DNA from: Mesorhizobium sp. ZC-5
GTDB lineage: Bacteria; Pseudomonadota; Alphaproteobacteria; Rhizobiales; Rhizobiaceae
Reading direction: 5' to 3'
DNA length: 64,000 bases
Assembly (NCBI RefSeq): GCF_025753855.1
Contig: NZ_JAOWPT010000003.1
Coordinates: forward strand, 248,001-312,000
Below the pieces are notes generated by a model. That model was not told where the DNA came from and ran no database searches. It saw nothing but the letters and a program-made list of their open reading frames with translations. Shown one piece after another: positions 1 to 8,103 of the stretch; within the stretch, counting starts at the first letter, position 1; the number at the start of each line of letters is the position of its first letter. The position numbers and the translations under genes were made by a program.

Positions 1-419
1 TGGGCATCTGCATCGAAACCGAGGCCGGCCAGGATGGTCGCGGCGCGCGCTTCCGCCGAATGGGCGTCGATGTCGGCGAGCCGCATGTGGATTTCGGCGA
101 TGCGGTGCGCGTCGGTCGCCGTCTTTTCCTCCTCCAGCAAGGCGGCACGCTCGACATCGGCCTTCAGCACGATGTCGATCAGCGGCTCTTCCGTCCCCGG
201 AGCTTCCTGCGCGACCTGACCGATCCGCGTGTTCTTGGGCATCGAGATTGAGCCGGTCTCGGTGGCGAGATCGCCGGTGATCGCCTTGAACAGCGTCGTC
301 TTGCCCGTACCGTTGCGGCCGACCAGACCTGCCTTCGACCCCGCAGGCAGCGTCAGCGACGCGTGATCGATCAGAAGCCGTCCGGCGATGCGAAGCGAGA
401 TGTCGTTGAGGATAAGCAT
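1..419 (-). CDS. ABC-F family ATP-binding protein (N-terminal part, cut by window edge)
   Basis: The reading frame starts at ATG 419 and runs off the left edge, so only about 139 N-terminal residues are visible. They form the first half of an ABC ATPase domain: a short strand (ILNDISLRIAG) is followed by a Walker A loop GRNGTGKTT at about residues 35-42. There is no membrane segment. After the P-loop comes a charged helical stretch rich in Glu and Ala, as in ABC-F proteins, which carry two ABC domains in one chain and act on ribosomes rather than in transport. The second domain and the linker are outside the window, so the subclass (Uup, EttA or YheS-like) cannot be given. Confidence 0.8.
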   Translation of the reverse strand, partial: MLILNDISLRIAGRLLIDHASLTLPAGSKAGLVGRNGTGKTTLFKAITGDLATETGSISMPKNTRIGQVAQEAPGTEEPLIDIVLKADVERAALLEEEKTATDAHRIAEIHMRLADIDAHSAEARAATILAGLGFDADA

Positions 420-537
420 GGCGGGGCGCTTTTGCACTCTCCGCCGGCTGATCGCAAGGGCTGCCCGAAACAAGCTTGGTGCTGCGAGGCAGAAGGCCCG
501 CATCGTCGCGGGCCTTCCAATCTTGGTTGAAACGTTG

Positions 538-1344
538 TCAGCGGCCCAGCGCCATGCACAGTTCCACGAGTCCGCGGTCGTAACCGCCGGAATTGGCCAT
601 GACATCGAGGCAGCGCTTCTTCATCAAGACGACCTTGCTGCTCGAAAGGCCTGCGATGTTCACACCTGGGCGCCGGGGGCCGGGACGGCCCGGGATACCT
701 GGGTTGTTCGGATTGCCGGCGATTGGACCGCCGGGCCTTCCGGGCGCACCGGGGACGCCAGGAGCGCCAGGAGCACCAGGCGTGCCAGGGCCGGGATTGC
801 CGGGATCGAGCGGGCTGCCGCCTATGCCGATGCCAACGCCGACACTTGCAAGACCTCTGCCACCGACATTAGCCGATACATCGGCATTGACGCCGTTTGT
901 GCCGCCGATGGACGCGGTCGTTTTGGAATCGACGAGACCCTTGCTACCGGCCACCGAGTTGTTGCTCTTGGCGGCGATGCCGTTGGCACCGCCGACGGTC
1001 GCATCGGCATCGACGCTGGCGAGGCCCTTGCTGGTGTCGATACCGGCGCCGACGTCTGCATTGACACCTCTGGCGCCGCCGACGTTGGCGCTTACGCCCA
1101 GCGGGCCGTTCTTGCTTGGGCCGACACTGATGCCGTTGGCACCGCCGACATTGAGGCCGCCGCCGTTGCCGCCGAGGCCGAGCCCACCGACAGCGTCGCC
1201 GACCGTATCGCCGACGCCGCCCAGCGCGCCGCCAAGACCGCCGCTACCGCCGCCCAGGCTCTGCGCCGACGCCGGCAAGCAAAGCGCCAGAATGATAGCA
1301 CCACTCGCCAGGGTATCGGCGAAACGCTTTAAATTCGTTGCCAT
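538..1344 (-). CDS. Exported glycine-rich protein with collagen-like Gly-X-Y segment
   Basis: 268 residues. Residues 1-28 are a signal peptide (basic start, hydrophobic core, cut near ASAQS). Residues 30-175 are glycine-rich and contain recurring GG-x-x-G-[IV] units such as VGGANGI, VGGARGV and IGGTNGV. Residues about 182-227 hold collagen-like triplets rich in GAP, GVP and GRP, with a run of about seven between residues 187 and 207. The last 35 residues are not repetitive and contain two cysteines (245 and 263). Long open frames on the opposite strand are by-products of the GC-rich repeats. This frame is preferred because it alone has a signal peptide. The protein is probably a surface or periplasmic structural protein; its function is unknown. 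Confidence 0.75.
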   Translation of the reverse strand: MATNLKRFADTLASGAIILALCLPASAQSLGGGSGGLGGALGGVGDTVGDAVGGLGLGGNGGGLNVGGANGISVGPSKNGPLGVSANVGGARGVNADVGAGIDTSKGLASVDADATVGGANGIAAKSNNSVAGSKGLVDSKTTASIGGTNGVNADVSANVGGRGLASVGVGIGIGGSPLDPGNPGPGTPGAPGAPGVPGAPGRPGGPIAGNPNNPGIPGRPGPRRPGVNIAGLSSSKVVLMKKRCLDVMANSGGYDRGLVELCMALGR

Positions 1345-1533
1345 TACACTTCTTCCTGTGGTTGCGAAACGCAGCCGGTCGGGCCGGTTGCATTCGTAGC
1401 AACGAAGGAGTGTAATGCAAGTTTCAAGCAGAGGAGATTGTCATTTATATAGAATAACCAGATGTCGCAGAATTATATTAAAAGTATCATAAATCGCTTT
1501 CTGAAATACGGACAGAGATCAAAAGGGTAAGCA

Positions 1534-2046
1534 TTACGCAAACGCCCTTCCTTCTTCGGTACGCTGAAAAGCGATCAGGTCGAGCTGTACGGATTGTCTT
1601 CCCAGCGACGTCAGTATCATGTGAGCCTGGCCCCGATGATGGGTCTGGTGATTGAAGAGATGATCGAGCGCCGGCGCCAGGCGCTGCGAAATGGTGCGCA
1701 TGTCCGAGACGGTCATGTAGGTGAAGCGGCCGCCGAACTCCTTGTCGCCGAGCGATCCGACCCATTTCAGGATACGCTTGTCCTCCGCTTCCCGCGCCGC
1801 GCGCAGTTTCGCGAAATCGGCCTGGATGATGGTGTCGAGCGTCGCCGGGGCCTCGCCTTCGCCGGTGAAGCGCTTCATCCAGACGCGGTCGGCGACGAGG
1901 GTGTGGTTGAGGGTGCCCATCATCGACTTGAAGAAGGCGCCGGTATCGCGGCCGAACTCTTCCACCGAAAGTTCCGCGGTTTCATCATAGACGCGTCCAT
2001 TGGCCCATTGGTTGTAGGCCGCGAACATCATGAAGTGTTTTTTCAT
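1534..2046 (-). CDS. DinB family protein
   Basis: 170 residues, the usual length for a DinB/YfiT-like four-helix bundle. The N-terminus MKKHFMMFAAYNQWAN is the typical first helix ('W-x-N' after a short lead). Three histidines sit where this family binds a divalent metal: H48 in the NHTLVADRVW segment, and H133 and H137 in the NHQTHHRGQAH segment near the C-terminus. Members are metal-dependent enzymes, often thiol transferases, or stress-induced proteins whose substrate is unknown. The gene stands alone, facing the collagen-like gene across an AT-rich stretch, and is divergent from the GST at 2113. Confidence 0.85.
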   Translation of the reverse strand: MKKHFMMFAAYNQWANGRVYDETAELSVEEFGRDTGAFFKSMMGTLNHTLVADRVWMKRFTGEGEAPATLDTIIQADFAKLRAAREAEDKRILKWVGSLGDKEFGGRFTYMTVSDMRTISQRLAPALDHLFNHQTHHRGQAHMILTSLGRQSVQLDLIAFQRTEEGRAFA

Positions 2047-2112
2047 TGATTTTATCTTTGCGAAGCGAAACAGAATTCCCGCGTTACCAGACGTGCCGCG
2101 AAAGGGAAGTCA

Positions 2113-2805
2113 ATGACCATTCTGCTCTATGATCTTGTCGGCAGCGATGCCGGCCGCCCGTATAGCCCGCATTGCTGGAAGGCAACGATGGCACTCGCCC
2201 ACAAGGGCCTCGATTTCAAGAGCGTGCCGACGCGATTCCTGGACGTTCCGGAGGTCGAGAACGGCGCATCGAAACTTGTGCCGGTGATCCGCGACGGCGA
2301 TGCCGTGGTGTCGGATTCCTTCGCCATCGCGCTCTATCTCGAAAAAACCTATCCGGATCGCCCGACGCTGTTCGGCGGGCCGGGCGGCGAGGCGATGGCC
2401 CGTTTCGTCGAACGCTGGTCGCAGGCCACATTGCATCCCTATCTCGGTGCCGCCGCGCTGATGGACATCTACGAGCGGCAGAGTGACGACAACAAGACAT
2501 ACTTCCGCAACAGCCGCGAGGCGCGTTTCGGCAAGAGCCTGGAAGAGGTGGCGTCGAACCGCGATGCGGGCCTGGCCGCGTTCCGTGCTTCGCTGGAGCC
2601 CTTGCGCAGCACGCTGACCTACCAGAAATGGATCGGCGGCGAGGGGCCATTGTTCTGTGACTACATCGTCTTTGGCGCATTGCAGTGGGTGCGGGTGATG
2701 TCGCCCTTTCAGGTGATCGCCGATGGCGATCTCGTGCAGGAATGGTTCGGCCGCTGCCTCGATCTGCACGGCAGCCTGGGTCGGCGTGTTCCCGCGGCCG
2801 CCTGA
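2113..2805 (+). CDS. Glutathione S-transferase family protein
   Basis: 230 residues with a thioredoxin-like N-terminal domain (start MTILLYDLVGSDAGRPYSPH) and an all-helical C-terminal domain. The cis-Pro strand is KLVPVIRDG, followed by the SDSFAIALYLE glutathione-binding segment. The tyrosine/serine-rich motif before the first helix and the long C-terminal domain suggest the beta-etherase-like branch (LigE/LigF relatives), but this is only a resemblance. A GGGAAG Shine-Dalgarno lies just upstream of ATG 2113. It is the first of three GST-type proteins in the window, the others being at 3523 and 12168. Confidence 0.85.
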   Translation: MTILLYDLVGSDAGRPYSPHCWKATMALAHKGLDFKSVPTRFLDVPEVENGASKLVPVIRDGDAVVSDSFAIALYLEKTYPDRPTLFGGPGGEAMARFVERWSQATLHPYLGAAALMDIYERQSDDNKTYFRNSREARFGKSLEEVASNRDAGLAAFRASLEPLRSTLTYQKWIGGEGPLFCDYIVFGALQWVRVMSPFQVIADGDLVQEWFGRCLDLHGSLGRRVPAAA

Positions 2806-2925
2806 CCGGTTCCGGAGGTTTGGCCGGTCCGGCGCAAAAGTCGCGCCGGACCGGGTTCCGTTCCGGCGGAAATTGCTCTAAAGAGCCCGCCACCTTCCGA
2901 AATCACTTATCCCAAAGGACCGACC

Positions 2926-3348
<423 letters not shown>

Positions 3349-3393
3349 ATCAATTTACGAGCTTCGTTTCGCAGATCGCTGATCTGATTCATG

Positions 3394-3422
3394 AAAGCCG
3401 GGGCGAAAGCTCCGGCTTTTTG
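3394..3422 (+). terminator. Rho-independent terminator after ndk
   Basis: An AAAGCCGG arm pairs with CCGGCTTT around a GGCGAAAGCT loop and is followed by a T-run. It lies 45 bp after the ndk stop. It also argues against starting the next GST at 3391, which would place the start codon inside the terminator. Confidence 0.85.
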
Positions 3423-3522
3423 TTGGCGGGAGATGGCTGGATCGGGTGCTTTGGGCTCGCTGGTCTCATGCGTGCCAGCGTGCCACCGACCATATAGCCG
3501 TCACGCGGCATGGATGGTCCCG

Positions 3523-4140
3523 ATGAAACTTTTCTACCAGACGCATTCGCCTTACGCCCGCAAGGTGCTGGTCGCGGCGCATGAAACCGGGCTCGCCGGA
3601 CAGCTGGAAGTCATCCACCACGAGACCAGTCCGACCAGGCCGAATGACGACGTCATCGCGCTCAACCCGCTCGGCAAGGTGCCCGTGCTGATCCGTGACG
3701 ATGGCGTCGCGATCTTCGATTCCAGCGTGATCTGCGAATTCCTCGACGGACTCCATGCAGGGCGCAAGCTGATCCCGGTAGATGGCGAGGCACGCTGGCA
3801 GGCCTTGCGGCTGCAGGCGCTGGCGCAGGGCATTGCCGATTCAGGGATCGCAGTGCGTTGGGAGGCCGTGCGGCGGCCCGAAGAGGTACGCTGGCCGACG
3901 ATGCGTGACGCGCAATTGCAGAAGATCGCCGCGGCCTGCGATTTCATCGAGCAGGAAGCCGAACTGGAAGGAGTGCCGACCATCGGCGAGATCGCGGTGG
4001 CGACGACGCTGAGCTGGATCGAATTTCGCGACGTCTACGATTTTGCGGCGGAACGGCCTCGGCTGGCGGCGTGGTACAAAAGCTTTTCGCAGCGGCCGTC
4101 GATGCTGGCGACGATGCTTGAAGGCGACACGCACGACTAA
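3523..4140 (+). CDS. Glutathione S-transferase family protein
   Basis: 205 residues from ATG 3523. A longer frame is open upstream but runs through the ndk terminator, so the internal ATG giving MKLFYQTHSPYARKV is chosen. The N-terminal thioredoxin-like domain shows the S-P-Y-A-R-K-V active-site helix, the cis-Pro motif GKVPVLI and the DSSVICEFLD glutathione-binding segment. A helical domain follows with the typical GVPTIGEIAVA core. The closest shape is the small bacterial GSTs annotated as YibF-like or GstA-like, whose substrates are mostly unknown. It is convergent with the cyclase gene to its right. Confidence 0.85.
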   Translation: MKLFYQTHSPYARKVLVAAHETGLAGQLEVIHHETSPTRPNDDVIALNPLGKVPVLIRDDGVAIFDSSVICEFLDGLHAGRKLIPVDGEARWQALRLQALAQGIADSGIAVRWEAVRRPEEVRWPTMRDAQLQKIAAACDFIEQEAELEGVPTIGEIAVATTLSWIEFRDVYDFAAERPRLAAWYKSFSQRPSMLATMLEGDTHD

Positions 4141-4239
4141 AGCGCGTCGCGCCGAATGGGATTCGGTGGCCGCGCTTCAGATTCTTTGATTTGATACATC
4201 TCGTTATCCCGAAATCGAGGACACCTCTCGGGCGACATG
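4140..4239. repeat. RIME-like two-palindrome intergenic element
   Basis: Two compound palindromes lie back to back between convergent genes. The first has AAGCGCG (4140-4146) pairing with CGCGCTT (4171-4177), enclosing CCGAAT (4152-4157) and ATTCGG (4161-4166). The second has CATCTCG (4197-4203) with CGACATG (4233-4239; one mismatch), enclosing CCCGA (4208-4212) and TCGGG (4228-4232). The layout and the closing GGGCGACATGCATTA wording match, from memory, the Rhizobium-specific intergenic mosaic elements that are common in Mesorhizobium genomes. Here they may also act as a bidirectional end signal. Confidence 0.6.
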
Positions 4240-4241
4240 CA

Positions 4242-6005
4242 TTAAGCCGCCGGCTGTAGCCCGTTGCCCAAGCCCGCTTTCAGCAGTCCGTCGCGGACGT
4301 GCTGGACATCGGAGTCGCGCGTGAAGTGGAGCGTCCCAAGAAATGCGTCGAGGTCGAATCCTGGCTCCAATGCTCTGACCCTGGCTGCGTGCGCCGAGGC
4401 CGCGATTTCATCTCCGAGCCAGCCGTAGGAGGCGGCAACGAAGGCGTGCTGGACATGGTCCATCACCGACAGATGCATGAACGCTTCAATCGCCTCGCCA
4501 TACTGATGCGCGGCAAAATGGGCCTTCCCAAGGTGACTCCAGAATCTCTCCGGATGGTGTGGGTTGAGCCGCATTGCCTTGCGGATCCATTCGGTTCCTT
4601 CTTCCGGGCGCCCCAACCATGTTAGCAACTCGCCTTGCTGCACAACGACAAGGTCGTAATTGGGATTTAGCGCTAAGGCCCGCTCCTGGTGATAACGCGC
4701 CGTGGTGAGGGCGTTGCTGTTCACATTCACCGCGGCGAGGATGCGATGGACATCGGCATCGTTGTCATCCAGGGCCAACGCCTTGTCCAACTCGGCCCCG
4801 ATTTCGTTCCAGACAGTATCCTTGTCTTCGCACCAGTCATGAACCCAGGCCTGGCCGAGAATGCAGGCGCGCCAGGCATGGGCATGGGCATAGTCGGGGT
4901 CGAGCGCGACAGCCCGGTCTATCAAGGCCCGTGCCTGTTCGTTGTCAGGAAGCGTGCTTCGGTGGTGGAGCACCTTGGCGGTAAGTACGCATTCATAAGC
5001 CGCCATGCTTGCCGGCTTCTTCCGCGCCAGTTGGTCCCGCTGGGCGGCTTCCAGGCGACCGGGCAGCGTGGCCGCGATGGCGGCCGTCACCTCGTCCTGG
5101 ATTGCGAATATGTCGTCGAGCTTCCGGTCATATCGGTCGGCCCAGATGTGGGTGTCGTTCGTTGTGTCGATGAGCTGCGCCGTCACGCGGACCCGGTCGC
5201 CCACCTTCCGGACGCTTCCCTCCACCAGATATTGCGCCCCGAGCTTTTCAGCCACCTCCCGCACGTTCACCGCGCGATTCTTGTAGATGAAGCTGGAGTT
5301 GCGTGAAATCACGAACAATTCGTGATGGCGCGACAATTCGGTGATGATGTCTTCGGTCAGGCCGTCTGCGAAGAACTCTTGCTCCGGATCGCCGCTCATA
5401 TTGTCGAACGGCAGCACCAGTATCGACGGTTTCGAAACTGGCCGCGCCTCCTGCGGACGATGTTTTGCTTGCTGAAATGGTTGAGAGGACCCGTCAAGTG
5501 TGACGCGATAGAGATGAACCGGACGACTGATATTCTTCAGGCTCTTCTCGCCAAGGTCGTCGAGGACGATATCGAGGCGGTCGACGATCTGCGTCGCGAC
5601 TGCTGCGGTCAAGCAAATGCCGCCGATATCCGCAAGCTGCTCGATGCGGGATGCAATATTGACTCCGTCACCGAAGATGTCGTCGTTGTCGAAAATGATA
5701 TCGCCGAGGTTTATGCCGATCCGGAATTCTATGCGCCGCTCCTTCGGCACGTCGGAATTGCGTCGCTTCATGCGTTCCTGGATTTCCACGGCGCATCTGA
5801 CCGCGTCGGTGACGCTCTGGAACTCGACGAGCATCCCGTCGCCGGTGGTCTTGATCACCCGGCCGTTGTTTTTGGCGATGGCCGGGTCGACCAGTTCGAT
5901 GCGATGGGTTCGCAGACGAGCAAGCGTGCCGGTTTCATCGGCTTCCATAAGCCGGCTGTAGCCAGCCATGTCGGCCGCCAGAACCGCGGCTAGTCTGTGT
6001 TCCAT
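4242..6005 (-). CDS. Class III adenylate/guanylate cyclase with TolB-N-like and TPR region
   Basis: 587 residues, with no signal peptide or membrane helix, so it is cytosolic. Residues 5-168 are a class III nucleotide cyclase domain. The two metal-binding aspartates are D12 (AADMAGYS) and D56 (TGDGML), and the transition-state Asn/Arg pair is N116 and R120 in VNIASRIE. Residues about 194-310 form the TolB N-terminal/FlgO-like domain often seen after this cyclase (ILVLPFDNMSGDPEQ, GAQYLVEGSVRK). The remainder is TPR-like helical repeats. The catalytic residues look intact, so cAMP synthesis is likely. This architecture is multicopy in Mesorhizobium and Bradyrhizobium, and the individual signals are unknown. 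Confidence 0.88.
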   Translation of the reverse strand: MEHRLAAVLAADMAGYSRLMEADETGTLARLRTHRIELVDPAIAKNNGRVIKTTGDGMLVEFQSVTDAVRCAVEIQERMKRRNSDVPKERRIEFRIGINLGDIIFDNDDIFGDGVNIASRIEQLADIGGICLTAAVATQIVDRLDIVLDDLGEKSLKNISRPVHLYRVTLDGSSQPFQQAKHRPQEARPVSKPSILVLPFDNMSGDPEQEFFADGLTEDIITELSRHHELFVISRNSSFIYKNRAVNVREVAEKLGAQYLVEGSVRKVGDRVRVTAQLIDTTNDTHIWADRYDRKLDDIFAIQDEVTAAIAATLPGRLEAAQRDQLARKKPASMAAYECVLTAKVLHHRSTLPDNEQARALIDRAVALDPDYAHAHAWRACILGQAWVHDWCEDKDTVWNEIGAELDKALALDDNDADVHRILAAVNVNSNALTTARYHQERALALNPNYDLVVVQQGELLTWLGRPEEGTEWIRKAMRLNPHHPERFWSHLGKAHFAAHQYGEAIEAFMHLSVMDHVQHAFVAASYGWLGDEIAASAHAARVRALEPGFDLDAFLGTLHFTRDSDVQHVRDGLLKAGLGNGLQPAA

Positions 6006-6101
6006 GACGCTTTTGCCCCGATGGAGAGTATTCCTCGGCGGCAGCCAAATCCAGCAATTTCGGGTGGAAACCGAGCCGGTCGGAGCCAGACCCGAGGTCG
6101 G

Positions 6102-6593
6102 TTACGCGTTGCCGGTTTGCCTTCCGCTCGCCAGCCAGGCGGTATCGAACGGCGCGTTGTCCAAAGGCACCCGCGACTTCTGCACCATCTTGAGCAGCAG
6201 CGTGTGCTTTCCGTCGCCGGCGGTGGGGTCAAAGGTGTTGCGCGTATCGGTGATGAACCAGAGTGTGTCGCCGACGCTGATACGCGCCTGCAGCGCGTAG
6301 GTCCTGCCCGATTTGAGCTCGGCGTCGTCGAAGGAGAGGCTGAACGGGACCGGAACTTGTCCGGCGGGCTTGATGGTCTGCTCCGCGATGATCCTGGCGG
6401 GTGCATCGGCCAGCGAGACATCCGCCAATTGCACCACCACCACAGCGTCCGGCGGCATCGCGATGCGCTCGCGGTAAAGCACTTCGCCTTCGATCGTTCT
6501 CTGGGCCGCCAGCGCGTTTGCCGGCATCGCCGCAAGTCCGAGCAGCAGCGGCGCCACGCCAAAAAGGAAAAGTTCGGCAAATCTGCTGATCAT
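6102..6593 (-). CDS. YbaY-like exported protein
   Basis: 163 residues from ATG 6593, which has an AGGTGG Shine-Dalgarno; an in-frame upstream ATG at 6662 lacks one. Residues 1-29 are a signal peptide with a long hydrophobic core and an Ala-rich cut region, without a lipobox cysteine. The rest is the YbaY (YscW-like) beta-sandwich: TIEGEVLYRERIAMPPDAVV opens the domain and the RTYALQARI and WFITDT strands follow. The family is periplasmic or lipid-anchored in other bacteria and its role is not well defined. It lies 96 bp upstream of the cyclase gene on the same strand. Confidence 0.75.
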   Translation of the reverse strand: MISRFAELFLFGVAPLLLGLAAMPANALAAQRTIEGEVLYRERIAMPPDAVVVVQLADVSLADAPARIIAEQTIKPAGQVPVPFSLSFDDAELKSGRTYALQARISVGDTLWFITDTRNTFDPTAGDGKHTLLLKMVQKSRVPLDNAPFDTAWLASGRQTGNA

Positions 6594-6664
6594 CGGTCCA
6601 CCTCGTCCGTTCGGCGCGTTCTGCCAAGGAATCAGGTGATTGCGGTGGTTCCGTGACAACAAGA

Positions 6665-7138
6665 TCAGGAAGGTTTCCAGCGCCTTGCCGCGACCTCGTC
6701 GGTTTCCTTCGCATCGACCCAGTCGCCGGCGGAGCCGTCGGCATGATGCTCCTTCTTCCAGAACGGGGCGCGCGACTTGAGATAATCCATCAGGAAATCA
6801 GCGGCTTCGAAGGCGGCCTGCCGGTGCGAGGAGGCGGCGACCACAAGGACGATGTTTTCGCCGGGTTTTATGCGGCCGTGGCGATGGATGGCAGTGAGCC
6901 CAGTGAGCGGCCAGCGCTGCATCGCCTCCGTTGCGATGCGGGTGATCTCCGCCTCTGCCATGCCGGGATAGTGCTCGAGTTCGAGTGCCGCCAGGGCGCC
7001 GGCTTCGTCGCGGCAAAGCCCCGAGAAGGTGACGATCGCGCCGACGTCGCCGCGGCCCTGCGCCAGCCTGGCGATTTCGGCGGTGACGTCGAAATCCTCG
7101 GCCTGGATGCGCACGGTCGGCACCGCTTGCGCGGTCAT
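6665..7138 (-). CDS. moaE: Molybdopterin synthase catalytic subunit
   Basis: 157 residues. MoaE joins MoaD to turn precursor Z (cPMP) into molybdopterin by adding two dithiolene sulfurs. The family motifs are present: TFSGLCRDE near residue 38, ELEHYPGMAE, HRHGRIKPGE, and the catalytic-lysine region APFWKKEHHADG near the C-terminus. It lies 4 bp after moaD. Molybdenum cofactor made here could serve the molybdopterin oxidoreductase at 24734. Confidence 0.96.
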   Translation of the reverse strand: MTAQAVPTVRIQAEDFDVTAEIARLAQGRGDVGAIVTFSGLCRDEAGALAALELEHYPGMAEAEITRIATEAMQRWPLTGLTAIHRHGRIKPGENIVLVVAASSHRQAAFEAADFLMDYLKSRAPFWKKEHHADGSAGDWVDAKETDEVAARRWKPS

Positions 7139-7142
7139 CGGC

Positions 7143-7400
7143 TCAGCCTCCGGTCATCGGCGGGAACAGCGCGATTTCGTTCGCCCCGGCAAGGCTCTCG
7201 CGATGGTCGACATGTTCCTGGTTGATAGCGACGCGGATGACGTCCGGATATTGCAGCGCGTGCTCGTATTCCTCGCCGCGCGACCTCAGCCAGCGCAAGA
7301 GATCGGCTACGGTTTTCACGTCTGCGGGAAGCGCCACGTCTTCTTCAGGCTTGCCGATACGCTCGCGGACCCAGGCGAAATAGATGAGCTTCATCGTCAT
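7143..7400 (-). CDS. moaD: Molybdopterin synthase sulfur carrier subunit
   Basis: 85 residues with a ubiquitin-like fold. The chain ends in the essential Gly-Gly (FPPMTGG), which becomes a thiocarboxylate. The opening MTMKLIYFAWVRERIG is the standard first strand and helix of the family. Its start overlaps the stop of pgsA by four bases (ATGA), and moaE follows 4 bp later, so the three genes are almost certainly one transcript. Confidence 0.96.
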   Translation of the reverse strand: MTMKLIYFAWVRERIGKPEEDVALPADVKTVADLLRWLRSRGEEYEHALQYPDVIRVAINQEHVDHRESLAGANEIALFPPMTGG

Positions 7401-7987
7401 TCGTCCATGATGTGCTTGGCGCCGGCGCGGAAATAGTCATAGCCGGTGTAGAGCGTCACCAGCGCGGCGATCCACAACAGCGCGATCCCGGTCTCCGTGG
7501 CATAGGAGATGATCTTGTCGAGTGCGGGGCCGGCGAGCAGCACGGCGATCGCCACCATCTGGATGGCCGTCTTCCACTTGGCCAACTGCGTCACCGGCAC
7601 GCTGACCTTTAGCGCGGCGAGGTATTCGCGCAGGCCCGAGACCAGGATCTCGCGGCAAAGGATGATGATCGCTGCCCACAGCGACCAGCCGGCGATGGTG
7701 CGGTCGGTGTCGGCGGCAAGCAGCAACAGGCAGGTTGCGACCAGCAGCTTGTCGGCGATCGGATCGAGCATGCGGCCGATGTTCGAGGTTTGCTGCCAGG
7801 CCCGCGCCAGATAGCCGTCGAGATAGTCGGTAATGCTGGCCACGACAAAAATCACCAGCGCCGACCAGCGCGCGAAATCGCTCGACTGCAGCCGGCCTTC
7901 GAGGAAAAAGCACAGCACCACCAGCGGGACGGCAAGAATGCGGCCGTAGGTGAGCATGTTGGGGAGGTTGAAGGCGCGTTTTGCCAT
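7397..7987 (-). CDS. pgsA: CDP-diacylglycerol--glycerol-3-phosphate 3-phosphatidyltransferase
   Basis: 196 residues with about four to six membrane helices. It carries the complete CDP-alcohol phosphotransferase signature: D-x2-D-G-x2-A-R-x8-G-x3-D-x3-D, read here as TDYLDGYLAR followed by GRMLDPIADK. The enzyme makes phosphatidylglycerophosphate, the precursor of phosphatidylglycerol and cardiolipin, at the inner membrane. Its start, NLPNMLTYGRI after a short basic lead, matches PgsA. It sits downstream of uvrC and upstream of moaD, the usual Rhizobiales order. Two more members of this superfamily are encoded at 29364 and 32950. Confidence 0.95.
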   Translation of the reverse strand: MAKRAFNLPNMLTYGRILAVPLVVLCFFLEGRLQSSDFARWSALVIFVVASITDYLDGYLARAWQQTSNIGRMLDPIADKLLVATCLLLLAADTDRTIAGWSLWAAIIILCREILVSGLREYLAALKVSVPVTQLAKWKTAIQMVAIAVLLAGPALDKIISYATETGIALLWIAALVTLYTGYDYFRAGAKHIMDE

Positions 7988-8103
7988 GGATGCCTGCTGC
8001 TTTCCTGATCAGTTACTCAAAACAGAACGCCGGCCCGCCGGTCAATCGCAAGCACGCCATGGACCAATCAAAAAGCGCTGTCCTGCCGCCGATGACAGCA
8101 GTT

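Noticed and set aside
388-1399. Long open frames on the + strand opposite the collagen-like gene (314 and 268 codons)
   Set aside because: They are mirror images of glycine/proline repeats. The minus-strand frame has a signal peptide and sensible domains, while the + frames are Pro/Ala-rich without start signals.
3391-3522. Upstream extension of the GST gene at 3523
   Set aside because: It would start inside the ndk terminator and adds no family-like residues.
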